The notes under the pieces are model-generated. The model was not told the DNA's origin and made no database searches. It saw only the letters and a program-made list of their open reading frames with translations. From JAWKWH01 sp040830725 (lineage in GTDB: Bacteria > Pseudomonadota > Alphaproteobacteria > Rhizobiales > Rhizobiaceae), in contig JBFOMG010000013.1 of NCBI GenBank assembly GCA_040830725.1, positions 124,001 through 188,000 on the forward strand: 64,000 nt of DNA, in the 5' to 3' direction. Below are positions 26,090 through 34,696 of this stretch, one piece after another. The first letter of the stretch is position 1, and each line of letters begins with the position of its first letter. The position numbers and the translations under genes were made by a program.

Positions 26090-26103
26090 GGAGGACTTGA
26101 GAT

Positions 26104-26517
26104 ATGGCCGGAACACAATATCGCGGGTCCGAAATCAAGGACGTCAATCAGTTCATCAATGATTCCGAAGGTCTGGAATCGGAACGTGAAAAGGAAATCG
26201 GACAGCACATCGGCTATCGCTACGATGTCAATCTGGTGCCGGACTACGACCGCATCACGCCGTTTCTGCAGAAATACATGGAAGTAATGGGCTGGGACGA
26301 TCTGAACTGGCTGGAAGATGTCCATATGGGCTATGAAGAGGGCCATGCCGCCGTCTTCGACCGTAACAACAATGGCTGGGTCCGGGTACCTGCCGACATG
26401 GAACTGCCGGATAATCAGCAGGACCGGGACATGATTGCGCGTGAATTGTTGATCAAGTTCCAGATGTCGGACCGTCACCCCTTGGTCATGCTGAGAAAGG
26501 CCTATATGAAGTTTTAA
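26104..26517 (+). CDS. Conserved-looking hypothetical protein in Glx cluster
   Basis: 137 residues, rich in acidic and aromatic residues (MEVMGWDDLNWLEDVHMGYEEGHAAVFDRNNNGWVRVP), without cysteine, membrane segment or signal peptide. I do not recognise a family. It has a strong GGAGG upstream and lies only 14 bases after glxD, so it is part of the operon. A small cytoplasmic accessory protein or an assembly factor for the GlxBCD complex is possible, but this is guesswork from context. Confidence 0.75.
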   Translation: MAGTQYRGSEIKDVNQFINDSEGLESEREKEIGQHIGYRYDVNLVPDYDRITPFLQKYMEVMGWDDLNWLEDVHMGYEEGHAAVFDRNNNGWVRVPADMELPDNQQDRDMIARELLIKFQMSDRHPLVMLRKAYMKF

Positions 26518-26536
26518 CAACTTCGTTTGGAGAAAT

Positions 26537-27394
26537 ATGCCACGCCCGCTTCACATTGCGTGCTTGCAAACCCGGCCCATGCCCGATTTTCAGTCGGCGA
26601 TGGACGAGGCCCTGCCTCTGGCCGAAGCTGCGGTGAAGGCCGGTGCGAATTTCATCTGCCTGCCTGAATATTGCGGTGGCCTGAAGAGCGAGAACGGCCT
26701 GTTTCGCCCGCCGGCAGCGCCAGAGGCCGATCATCCGTCTCTCAACGCTTTCAGGCAATTTGCTGCCGACAATTCGGTTTGGGTGCTCGTCGGCTCAGTC
26801 GCGGTTCCCGGAGAGGGCGAGAAGTTTCTCAATCGTGGATTTCTGCTAGATGATCGCGGAACCGTTCGCGCCCGCTACGACAAGATTCACCTGTTTGACA
26901 TCCAATTGTCGGCCGATGAGGTCTATCGCGAGTCGGCGCTTGTCGAGCCGGGAGGCGAGGCTGTCCTGGCAAAAGTTCCCGGCGGTAAGCTCGGCATGTC
27001 GACCTGCTACGATCTGCGGTTTCCGCATCTTTATCGCAGCCTGGCCAAGGCGGGTGCAGATATTCTGGCGGTTCCGGCGGCATTTACAAAGAAAACCGGC
27101 CAAGCGCATTGGCACGTGCTCAACAGGGCCCGCGCGATCGAAAATGGTGCCTTCGTGGTTGCACCCTGTGCCACCGGTCCTGTCGAGGGCGGCGGCGAGG
27201 CTTATGGCCATTCGCTGATCATCAATCCATGGGGCGAGGTCATCACAGACGGAGGAGAACAACCGGGATTTATTCACGCCGAGATCGACCTTGACGAAGC
27301 TGCTGCAGCACGCGGAAGAATTCCGGCGCTGACCCATGACCGGCCATTTGATCTGAGCGATCCTGAACGCGCCAAGCCACAGGCGGCGGAATAG
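26537..27394 (+). CDS. Carbon-nitrogen hydrolase (nitrilase superfamily amidase)
   Basis: 285-residue nitrilase-fold amidase with triad E44 (CLPEYCGG), K116 (RYDKIHLFD) and C157 (STCYDLRFP). The close DLRFPHLYR and NRARAIENGAFVVAP stretches fit the Nit1/omega-amidase branch, which hydrolyses omega-amides such as 2-oxoglutaramate or deaminated glutathione. In this cluster an omega-amidase could salvage an amide from a keto acid formed by the FAD enzyme; that is inference. A homologous gene also occurs widely as a housekeeping gene in Rhizobiales, so linkage could be incidental. GGAG precedes the ATG by six bases. Confidence 0.88.
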   Translation: MPRPLHIACLQTRPMPDFQSAMDEALPLAEAAVKAGANFICLPEYCGGLKSENGLFRPPAAPEADHPSLNAFRQFAADNSVWVLVGSVAVPGEGEKFLNRGFLLDDRGTVRARYDKIHLFDIQLSADEVYRESALVEPGGEAVLAKVPGGKLGMSTCYDLRFPHLYRSLAKAGADILAVPAAFTKKTGQAHWHVLNRARAIENGAFVVAPCATGPVEGGGEAYGHSLIINPWGEVITDGGEQPGFIHAEIDLDEAAAARGRIPALTHDRPFDLSDPERAKPQAAE

Positions 27395-27397
27395 CAA

Positions 27398-27997
27398 ATG
27401 TCACCCAGTGAAAGCGCCGACAATGTCGTTCGTCTCGACAGCGTAAACCAGAGCCTGCGCCTGAGCTTTTTGAAATGGCAGTGTCACATTCGGCAGATCG
27501 CCATGCGTCAGGGGGGTGGAAAACCATCCGATGGCATGTTGCCGGAACTGCGGCTTTCGGAAAATGGCGAACCCATTGGCCACATCATTTCGGTGATGAG
27601 CAAAGGCTATGAGCATTCAAAAACCATGGAAATCCGCCATCTCGCACGGCGGACCCAGGATCCACAGGTGCGCAGGGATTCAGCAATCAAGTTCTTCAGC
27701 GAATATTATTATCAGAAGGCCAAGGAGTTTTCCGATGTCCTGACGACGACCTTTTCGCCCGGATCACTGGGTGCAAAAGAAATTCTCGATGCAGGGCGCT
27801 GCTGGTTGCGTTTCGAACAATATGGTCAGGTCTACGATATCGCGTGCCGCCCCTACCAGCTGGGCGAGAGCGACCCCCTCTACCAAGCTACCTTCTGGCA
27901 CAATTTTCTCTTCAATCCCGATTTGCCCGGCGAAACGATAATTATCGGTTTTGATCCCGATTGGGCTGCCAGCTCCGCCGATCCGTCACCCATCTGA
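27398..27997 (+). CDS. Hypothetical protein downstream of amidase
   Basis: 199 residues starting three bases after the nitrilase stop. Basic N-terminal half (LSFLKWQCHIRQIAMRQGGGKP, RHLARRTQDPQVRRD), then FFSEYYYQKAKEFSDVLTTTFSPGSLGAKEIL and an aromatic-rich C-terminal half with three well-spaced Trp. No signal peptide, no transmembrane helix and no known motif. The tight spacing means that it is cotranscribed with the amidase. Function unknown. Confidence 0.75.
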   Translation: MSPSESADNVVRLDSVNQSLRLSFLKWQCHIRQIAMRQGGGKPSDGMLPELRLSENGEPIGHIISVMSKGYEHSKTMEIRHLARRTQDPQVRRDSAIKFFSEYYYQKAKEFSDVLTTTFSPGSLGAKEILDAGRCWLRFEQYGQVYDIACRPYQLGESDPLYQATFWHNFLFNPDLPGETIIIGFDPDWAASSADPSPI

Positions 27998-28011
27998 ACG
28001 GAAAATCCGTT
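27997..28011. other. Short hairpin between convergent genes
   Basis: AACGGA (27997-28002) and TCCGTT (28006-28011) with an AAA loop sit between the stops of the 199-residue gene and the methyltransferase. Too weak for a confident terminator, but it is the only structure at this convergence point. Confidence 0.3.
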
Positions 28012-28823
28012 TAGATATAGGCCATTACGACGTGTCCCTTTATCCTTGCTGCTACTGGCCCCTCGCCAAATCCGGTTGCGATGGCTGCTGCAGCACGGTC
28101 AGTCACTTCATCAAGCAAGCTGGCATCACGGGCTTCGATTTCATTGCGCAAAGGCGTTCCCTGACAGTAGGCGATAGCCGGATCACGTGGTGACTGTGCC
28201 TTGCTGCTGTCTTCGATTGTCTCAATTTCCATACGCGAGAACCCGGCAGCCTCCACTTCGCTGCGTATCAGGGCAACATCACAGTAACCGTGGGGCGTGC
28301 GGGCGAGAAAAACCGGTGGGTCTTCGGGAAAGATCTCTGATGCAGCGCGAGTGACGATATCGGCAAACACGTTATCCTCAATGTGATCCCAGCAGTTGAA
28401 CACAAACGCTCCGCCTGGTCTCAGCACCCTCCTTGCTTCCTTGTAGCCAGCGACCCGGTCAGGAAAGAACATGACACCGAACTGGCAGCAGACGGCATCG
28501 AAGCTGTCATCGTCAAAAGGCAGTTGTAATGCATCTGCCTGTTTCCAGGTGATCCGGTCATCGGCACCCTGCATTTTTGCGGCCCGGTCAAGCATAGGCT
28601 GATTCAGATCGGTCACCACGTAATTGGCTTCACTTGCCAATAGTGCAGCCAACTCACGTGTGACGACTCCGCTGCCCGCCGCCGTTTCCAACACGGTTTC
28701 CGGCTCGAGCGACGCCACCCTCTGTGCCATGTCCCTGGCAAAATTCTCAAATATCAGCGGCACAAGGTAACTGTCGTAAATATCGGGAATCGAACCGGCA
28801 AACAGCTTGTCCGTATCTGTCAT
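28011..28823 (-). CDS. Class I SAM-dependent methyltransferase
   Basis: 270-residue UbiE-like methyltransferase. Motif I is VLETAAGSGVVTREL, motif II VVTDLNQPMLDRA, and the AVCCQFGVMFFPDR segment with EARRVLRPGGAFVFNCWD completes the fold. The ATG at 28823 is preceded by GGGTGG; an upstream in-frame start would add 11 residues. Single gene, divergent from the flavin oxidoreductase at 28981. Substrate unknown. Confidence 0.87.
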   Translation of the reverse strand: MTDTDKLFAGSIPDIYDSYLVPLIFENFARDMAQRVASLEPETVLETAAGSGVVTRELAALLASEANYVVTDLNQPMLDRAAKMQGADDRITWKQADALQLPFDDDSFDAVCCQFGVMFFPDRVAGYKEARRVLRPGGAFVFNCWDHIEDNVFADIVTRAASEIFPEDPPVFLARTPHGYCDVALIRSEVEAAGFSRMEIETIEDSSKAQSPRDPAIAYCQGTPLRNEIEARDASLLDEVTDRAAAAIATGFGEGPVAARIKGHVVMAYI

Positions 28824-28980
28824 TGCAACCACCCTTGAAACCCATTCCGATGACAAATTCTATGCCCGCAAATGGTGCACAGCAACCGCAATGCTGCACC
28901 AGATTCCGGTTGCCTGAGCCGAAGCTTCTGCTAGAAGAAAAATTCTAACGTTTACGCAAACGTCAATGGAGAGACGTAAC

Positions 28981-29934
28981 ATGGCGCTACCGGAAATATT
29001 GAAGAAAAACCTGCGTATTCCGGTGATCGGGGCGCCTTTGTTCATCATCTCGCATCCGCCATTGGTTATGGCGCAATGCAAGGCGGGAGTGATCGGCTCG
29101 TTTCCCGCCCTCAACGCGCGGCCGGAGGCACAGCTTGACGAGTGGCTGGCTGAAATCACCGAAGAACTGGCAAGCCATGACGTGAAGAATCCGGACCAGC
29201 CGTCCGCACCTTTTGCGGTCAATCAGATCGTACACAAGTCCAATACCCGTCTCGACCACGATCTGGAGATGTGCGTCAAATACAAGGTACCGATTGTCAT
29301 CTGCTCGCTTGGAGCGCGGGTGGAAGTCTATGAAGCGATCCACTCTTACGGCGGTATCGTGCTGCACGACATCATTCACGATTTCCATGCCCACAAGGCG
29401 ATCGAAAAGGGGGCAGACGGGCTGATCGCGGTCGCCGCCGGCGCCGGTGGTCACGCGGGCACGCTGTCGCCATTTGCCCTGATCCAGGAAATCCGCCAGT
29501 GGTTTGACGGCCCGCTCTGCCTGTCGGGAGCAATCGCCCATGGCGGCGCGGTTCTCGCCGCTGAAGCGATGGGCGCTGATCTTGCCTATATCGGTTCGCC
29601 ATTTATTGCGACCAGAGAGGCCCGCGCCGCCGATGCCTACAAGGACATGATCGTTGAATCGCGCGCTGAGGACATCGTCTACTCAAACCTGTTCACTGGT
29701 GTACATGGCAATTATCTGAAGGGATCGATTGTCAACGCCGGCATGGATCCGGACAATCTGCCGGTCAGCGACCCGTCGAAAATGAATTTTGGCGGTGACA
29801 AAACCAAGGCCTGGAAAGACATTTGGGGCTGCGGCCAGGGCATCGGTGCAGTCGACAAGGTTGTTTCGGCCGGCGAACTGGTCGACCGGTTGGCCGTCGA
29901 ATATGAGGCCGCAAAGCAAAAGGTCGCCGCATAG
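28981..29934 (+). CDS. NAD(P)H-dependent flavin oxidoreductase / nitronate monooxygenase family
   Basis: 317-residue FMN TIM-barrel enzyme of the nitronate monooxygenase/enoyl-reductase-like family. Landmarks: PVIGAPLFIISHPPLVMAQCKAGVIGSFPALNAR, VAAGAGGHAGTLSPFAL (with the conserved His) and GADLAYIGSPFIATREA. Such proteins oxidise alkyl nitronates or act as quinone reductases. The ATG at 28981 has GGAGAG seven bases upstream. Monocistronic, ending at the bidirectional hairpin at 29948-29973. Confidence 0.85.
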   Translation: MALPEILKKNLRIPVIGAPLFIISHPPLVMAQCKAGVIGSFPALNARPEAQLDEWLAEITEELASHDVKNPDQPSAPFAVNQIVHKSNTRLDHDLEMCVKYKVPIVICSLGARVEVYEAIHSYGGIVLHDIIHDFHAHKAIEKGADGLIAVAAGAGGHAGTLSPFALIQEIRQWFDGPLCLSGAIAHGGAVLAAEAMGADLAYIGSPFIATREARAADAYKDMIVESRAEDIVYSNLFTGVHGNYLKGSIVNAGMDPDNLPVSDPSKMNFGGDKTKAWKDIWGCGQGIGAVDKVVSAGELVDRLAVEYEAAKQKVAA

Positions 29935-29947
29935 CTCCCCAATAAAA

Positions 29948-29973
29948 AACCGCCCGGATCGCTCCGGGCGGTT
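29948..29973 (-). terminator. Rho-independent terminator of the liv-type operon
   Basis: Perfect 11-base arms AACCGCCCGGA and TCCGGGCGGTT around TCGC. Read on the minus strand the hairpin is followed by TTTTTTATT, a canonical terminator 25 bases after the binding-protein gene stop. On the plus strand it lies just after the flavin oxidoreductase and may end that transcript as well. It marks the likely 3' end of the long minus-strand transcript from the transporter genes. Confidence 0.9.
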
Positions 29974-29997
29974 CTAACTGTTCTTCATGCAGAACTG

Positions 29998-31161
29998 CTA
30001 TTCGCGGTGAACTTCCTGCCACACGCCGTTCTGAATCTGCGAGATGATGATCGCGTCGGCGCCGATATGATCGTCGGGGCCATATTTGATATCGACATCA
30101 CCAATCTCGTCGCGGAATGACAGGCTTTCCATTCCCGCCTTGAAGCTTTCCGGCGTCAGGTCTTTTCCTGCAGCTTCAAGAGCGCGAACAAGGGTTTCGG
30201 CGCCGCCAAAACCAAGCTGCGCTGCTGTGCCGGGTTCCTCGCCAAACTTCTCGCGGAAAGCATCAGCCCATTCCTTGACCGCCGGCACGTCCATGCGGGC
30301 AACCAGATCAGCCCAGCCAGCAGCTGCATAGAATCCCTCGGTTACACCACCCGGGATTTGTGCAACCGCCGTGTTCATTGCTGCTGAAGAGCCGGCGAAA
30401 TCCATGTCGTTGAGGCCCATTTTCTTGGCTGTGGCTACAACCGTGATCAGCTGACGGACTGTCAGTGCCAGGCCGACAACTTCACACCCGGCATCGTTCA
30501 GCTTGGACAGCGATCCGGTGAAGTCCTGTTCGTCCGGCTTGTGGGTCGTTTCGGTTACATACTCACCGCCGACCTCTCCGGCACCAGCTTCTGTGCCAAG
30601 TTTGATTTCCTTACCGAAATCGTTTGGCAGGTACATTGTGCAGAATTTGGTCCGGCCTTTGTTCGAGTTGAGGAATTTGGTCACCGCTCGCATTTGGTCG
30701 AAGTAGAAGGATGCGCCTGCATATTTGTAGGTGATGTCACCTTCAACCATTTGCCGCGCAGATGTCAGAGGGCTGACATTGGCGATCTTGTTTGGCTCAA
30801 GCAGCTTGAAGCCGGCAATGTTCATCGGCGTGCCCAGATTAAGCAACATTGCGAATACCTGATCGCGGTTGATCAGCTTGTTGAAATTCTGGATTGCCTT
30901 GGGAACCTGGTAGCCATGGTCTTCGGCGATGAACTTGATCATCCGGCCGTGAATACCACCTGCAGCGTTGACTTCGTCGAACTTCATCTGCGCAGCCTTG
31001 ATCGCCTGCACGTTGAACGATGCGAACGGGCCTGACAGATCGCCATTCGAGCCAATGACGACTTCGGTATCGCTCACGCCGCGCACTTGTGCTGTTGCCG
31101 CCGTACCTATTCCGGCGGCAAGCACACCTGCAAGCAATGAACGGGTAAGTGTTTTCAACAT
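29998..31161 (-). CDS. ABC transporter substrate-binding protein, branched-chain amino-acid type
   Basis: 387-residue periplasmic protein of the Leu/Ile/Val-binding (type 1) family. A signal peptide MLKTLTRSLLAGVLAAGIGTAATAQ precedes the mature start; IGSNGDLSGPFASFN and AEDHGYQVPKAIQNFNKLI are typical ligand-binding-lobe segments. The ATG at 31161 follows GGGAGG with nine-base spacing. It is last in the livHMGF-ligase operon. With an acyl-CoA ligase inside the operon, a carboxylic acid rather than an amino acid is the likelier cargo. Confidence 0.9.
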   Translation of the reverse strand: MLKTLTRSLLAGVLAAGIGTAATAQVRGVSDTEVVIGSNGDLSGPFASFNVQAIKAAQMKFDEVNAAGGIHGRMIKFIAEDHGYQVPKAIQNFNKLINRDQVFAMLLNLGTPMNIAGFKLLEPNKIANVSPLTSARQMVEGDITYKYAGASFYFDQMRAVTKFLNSNKGRTKFCTMYLPNDFGKEIKLGTEAGAGEVGGEYVTETTHKPDEQDFTGSLSKLNDAGCEVVGLALTVRQLITVVATAKKMGLNDMDFAGSSAAMNTAVAQIPGGVTEGFYAAAGWADLVARMDVPAVKEWADAFREKFGEEPGTAAQLGFGGAETLVRALEAAGKDLTPESFKAGMESLSFRDEIGDVDIKYGPDDHIGADAIIISQIQNGVWQEVHRE

Positions 31162-31204
31162 ATCGGGTTTCCTCCCTTTTGGTTGTCCCGGTTGGTTGGC
31201 GTGA

Positions 31205-33094
31205 TCAGCCATACATCTGGTCGATCAGGCCCTTGTGTTTCTGCTCGACGAAACTGCGTTTCAGCTTCATCGTTGCAGTCAGTTCCTCATCTTCAGCCGT
31301 CAACAGCACATCAATCAAGCGAAAATCCTTGATCTGCTCTACCCGAGCGAAATTGCGGTTAACGTCTTCGATGACCCCTTTGATCAGTTCGACCACCTCT
31401 TGCGTTGCGCACAACGACTTGAAATCATTGAATGGTACGCGCCGGTCCTGAGCGTATTTTTCGACATTTTCCTGGTCGATCATAATCAGGCAGGTGAGGT
31501 ATTTGCGTTTGTCGCCAATCACCACCGCGTCGGAAATATAGGGCGAAAACTTCAGATGGTTTTCGATTTCCGCCGGTGTGATGTTCTTGCCGCCGGCGGT
31601 AATGATGATGTCCTTCAGGCGCCCCGTGATCGTCAGATAGCCTTCATTGTCAAGATGGCCGACATCACCGGTTCTGAGCCAGCCATCCTCGGTAATCGTT
31701 TCTGCGGTTTTTTCCGGCTTGTTCCAGTAGCCCTGAAACACATTGGCCGCGCGGTACTGGATTTCACCGTCAGCCGCGATGCGCACTTCCGATCCCGGCA
31801 CCGGCTTGCCGACAGTTCCGATCTTGTTGTCGTCATGGGTATTGATCGAAATCAGGCCTGAACTCTCGGTCATGCCGTAGCCTTCAAGAAGGTCGATACC
31901 GACGGCCTTGAACCATTTGAGCAGGGACGGCGAGATTGGCGCAGCACCCGTTCCACCGCGGCGAATACGGTCCATGCCCAGCATGCGCCGCATGTTGCGC
32001 AGCACGAAAAATTCCCAGAACCGGAACGCAAACATCACCGAGCCGGGGACCGGTTCGCCTTCAAGTTCAAATTCGGCCTTCTTCGTTCCCGTCGCGATCG
32101 CCCGCGAATAGGCCCATTGCTGAAGTTTCGTCGCATCGCCAAGCAGGATGGCAACCCGCGAATAGATCTTCTCCCACACACGCGGCACGGCGACGAAAGA
32201 ATGGGGGCTGACCTCGCGCACATTGTCAAAAACCGTTTCCGGGCTTTCGGCAAAATTAAGTGTTGCGCGCGATGCGATCGGACCGAAGCCCGAAAACAGC
32301 CGCTCCAGAATGTGGCAAAGCGGCAGGAAGCAAATCTGCTCGTCATCGGTGAATGTCGGCGCATTCTCGGCGCCCACAGACAGTGAATACATCATGTTCG
32401 AATGGCTGATCATCGCTCCCTTCGGCGGGCCTGTTGTCCCCGAGGTGTAGACCAGTATTGCCGTGTCGGTTGGTGCCGAGCGGGCGATTTCCTCTTCGAA
32501 GCGCTTCGGATTGGCTTTCTGGAATTCACGGCCGAGTGCGTAAAGATCATCGATGAAGATGACCTTGTCATCGGAGAAATCGTGCAGTCCTTCACGATCA
32601 TAGACGATCACCTTGGTCAGCCCAGGCACTTCCTTGGCAATCTCAAGATATTTGTCCAACTGTTCGTCGTTTTCGACAAACAGGAACCGGCTGTCGGAAT
32701 CGTTGACCAGATATTTCAGTTGAACGGCAGAATCCGTCGTGTAGACACCCGAACCGACCCCACCGACACACTGGACGCCCAGATCGGTGTATATCCATTC
32801 CTTGTTGTCCTCCGACAGGATCGAAACCACTTCGCCGCGCTTCAGCCCGAGCGACAGCAGCCCCATGCCGATCAGCCGCGCATGCTCCAGAAAGTCGTTC
32901 CAGGAATAGGACAGCCAGATTCCGAAATCTTTTTCCCGGTGCGCAGTCCGCTCGCCAAGCTCGCCGCAGCGCTGCAGGAAAAGTTTCGGCAGCGTGTCGC
33001 AACCGTCGATCAGATAGGGACCCTTGGTCAGATCGGCATTGATGGTCAGGCCATTGATTGTCTTCTGAGCCGGGATTTTCTCCTGCACGGTCAT
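31205..33094 (-). CDS. Long-chain-type acyl-CoA synthetase (AMP-binding)
   Basis: 629-residue adenylate-forming ligase that activates a carboxylic acid to its CoA thioester with ATP. P-loop ILVYTSGTTGPPKGAMISHSN, GYGMTESSG, and the hinge GDVGHLDNEGYLTITGRLKDIIITAGGKNITP are present. Start at 33094 after GGAGG. It is embedded between livF and the binding-protein gene, a common arrangement that couples import to CoA activation. Its position near an ACAD10/11-like gene and an APH-type kinase makes it an LvaE-like candidate for the same catabolic route (inference). Confidence 0.92.
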   Translation of the reverse strand: MTVQEKIPAQKTINGLTINADLTKGPYLIDGCDTLPKLFLQRCGELGERTAHREKDFGIWLSYSWNDFLEHARLIGMGLLSLGLKRGEVVSILSEDNKEWIYTDLGVQCVGGVGSGVYTTDSAVQLKYLVNDSDSRFLFVENDEQLDKYLEIAKEVPGLTKVIVYDREGLHDFSDDKVIFIDDLYALGREFQKANPKRFEEEIARSAPTDTAILVYTSGTTGPPKGAMISHSNMMYSLSVGAENAPTFTDDEQICFLPLCHILERLFSGFGPIASRATLNFAESPETVFDNVREVSPHSFVAVPRVWEKIYSRVAILLGDATKLQQWAYSRAIATGTKKAEFELEGEPVPGSVMFAFRFWEFFVLRNMRRMLGMDRIRRGGTGAAPISPSLLKWFKAVGIDLLEGYGMTESSGLISINTHDDNKIGTVGKPVPGSEVRIAADGEIQYRAANVFQGYWNKPEKTAETITEDGWLRTGDVGHLDNEGYLTITGRLKDIIITAGGKNITPAEIENHLKFSPYISDAVVIGDKRKYLTCLIMIDQENVEKYAQDRRVPFNDFKSLCATQEVVELIKGVIEDVNRNFARVEQIKDFRLIDVLLTAEDEELTATMKLKRSFVEQKHKGLIDQMYG

Positions 33095-33119
33095 CTGTCT
33101 TCCTCCCGCAAGCGCCGAT

Positions 33120-33920
33120 TTAGCGCCAGGTCTTCTTCTGCTTCCAGCGCTTCTGGCCGCGCTGGGTTTCTTCCTGCACACCCAGATAGAATTCCTGGAT
33201 GTCCTTCGACTGCATCAGTTTTGCCGCATCGTCGGCCATGACGATGCGCCCCAATTCCATGACGTAACCGTAGTCGGCGACCTCAAGGGCAACCTTGGCG
33301 TTCTGTTCCACCAGCATCATGGTCACGTTCTGCTCTTCATTCAATCGCCGGATTATGGCGAAAATCTCTTTGACCAGGATTGGTGACAGGCCAAGGCTTG
33401 GTTCGTCGAGCAGCATGACCGACGGCCGCGCCATCAATCCTCGCCCGATCGCCAACATCTGTTGCTGACCCCCGGACAATGTGCCTGCCGCCTGACCACG
33501 CCGCTCCTTGAGGATCGGGAAGTAGGAATAGACCATATCCCGGTCGTTCTCGATCTCCGTGCCGTCGGAACGCACATAAGCGCCCATCATCAGGTTTTCT
33601 TCGACGGTCAACAGCGGAAACACCTCTCGGCCTTCCGGCACATGGGCAATTCCCGAACGCACAACCGCATCGGGCTCGGCCCCGGCAATATTTTCCCCTT
33701 GATAGTTGACCTCGCCTTTTTCGGGATTCATCACTCCGGAAATCGTTTTCAGCAGCGTCGTCTTTCCGGCGCCATTGGCGCCCAGCACGGTCACGATCTG
33801 CCCCTTGCGAACTTCCACGCTGACACCGCGAATGGCCATGATCGGCCCGTAAAATGTCTCAAGATTCTTGACATCAAGAACCATTTCGCTGGTTGCGGTT
33901 GCCATCCCGGTGCCTGTCAT
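33120..33920 (-). CDS. livF: ABC transporter ATP-binding protein LivF type
   Basis: 266-residue ATPase of a branched-chain-type importer. Walker A GANGAGKTT, signature LSGGQQQML, Walker B VMLLDEPSLGL and VEQNAK H-loop region are intact. The N terminus begins with a short extra MTGTGMATATSE before the fold, and the C-terminal tail is basic (QKRWKQKKTWR). It overlaps livG by four bases (ATGA). Confidence 0.92.
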   Translation of the reverse strand: MTGTGMATATSEMVLDVKNLETFYGPIMAIRGVSVEVRKGQIVTVLGANGAGKTTLLKTISGVMNPEKGEVNYQGENIAGAEPDAVVRSGIAHVPEGREVFPLLTVEENLMMGAYVRSDGTEIENDRDMVYSYFPILKERRGQAAGTLSGGQQQMLAIGRGLMARPSVMLLDEPSLGLSPILVKEIFAIIRRLNEEQNVTMMLVEQNAKVALEVADYGYVMELGRIVMADDAAKLMQSKDIQEFYLGVQEETQRGQKRWKQKKTWR

Positions 33921-34696
33921 GCCGCGTCCTCCTCATCGGAGGAACCGATATAGGCTTCGATCACCGCCGGATGGTTCTGGACCTCTGATGGAGAGCCAAG
34001 CGCCAGCATCTTGCCGTCGGCGAGCGCCAGCACCCGGTCGGAAACAGCCGACACCAAATGCATGTCGTGCTCGACCATCAAGACGGTAATTCCCATCTGC
34101 TTTTTGATGTCCTCGATCCAGAATGCAACGTCCTGCGTCTCTTCCACAGACAATCCTGACGCCGGCTCGTCCAGCAACAGCAGCCGCGGCTCAATCGCCA
34201 ATGCGCGGCCCATCTCCACCACCTTGCGTACGCCATAGGGAAGCCCGGAGATGTATTGCTCGCGATAGGCCTGCAGATCCAGGAAATCGATGACTTTCTC
34301 CACCGCTTCGCGATGGCGGCGTTCTTCATTGCGGACAAACGGCGTGAATAGGACCTCGGTGAGAAAGTTGGATTTTCGATGACGGTGCCTGCCGACAAGC
34401 AGGTTTTGCAGCACAGTTGCCTGCTCAAACAGCTCTATATTCTGAAACGTACGGGCGATACCGAGCCTGGCAATGTCGTGTGACGGATGCGCCAAAAGGT
34501 CTTCGCCATCGAACCGGATATTGCCTTCGAACGGATCATAAAACCGCGATATCAGGTTGAACACGGTCGATTTGCCGGCACCGTTTGGGCCGACAAGCGC
34601 AAACACTTCACCTTCCTCGACCTCGAATGAGACATCGTTGACGGCGATGACACCACCGAATTTCAGTGTGACGTTTTCAAATTCCAACAGGCTCAT
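33917..34696 (-). CDS. livG: ABC transporter ATP-binding protein LivG type
   Basis: 259-residue partner ATPase. Walker A GPNGAGKST, the LPYGVRKVVEMGRAL signature characteristic of LivG proteins, Walker B LLLLDEPASGL and MVEHDMHLV are present. The RTFQNIELFEQATVLQNLLVGRH stretch is typical. Overlaps livM by four bases and livF by four, so the three are translationally coupled. Confidence 0.92.
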   Translation of the reverse strand: MSLLEFENVTLKFGGVIAVNDVSFEVEEGEVFALVGPNGAGKSTVFNLISRFYDPFEGNIRFDGEDLLAHPSHDIARLGIARTFQNIELFEQATVLQNLLVGRHRHRKSNFLTEVLFTPFVRNEERRHREAVEKVIDFLDLQAYREQYISGLPYGVRKVVEMGRALAIEPRLLLLDEPASGLSVEETQDVAFWIEDIKKQMGITVLMVEHDMHLVSAVSDRVLALADGKMLALGSPSEVQNHPAVIEAYIGSSDEEDAA

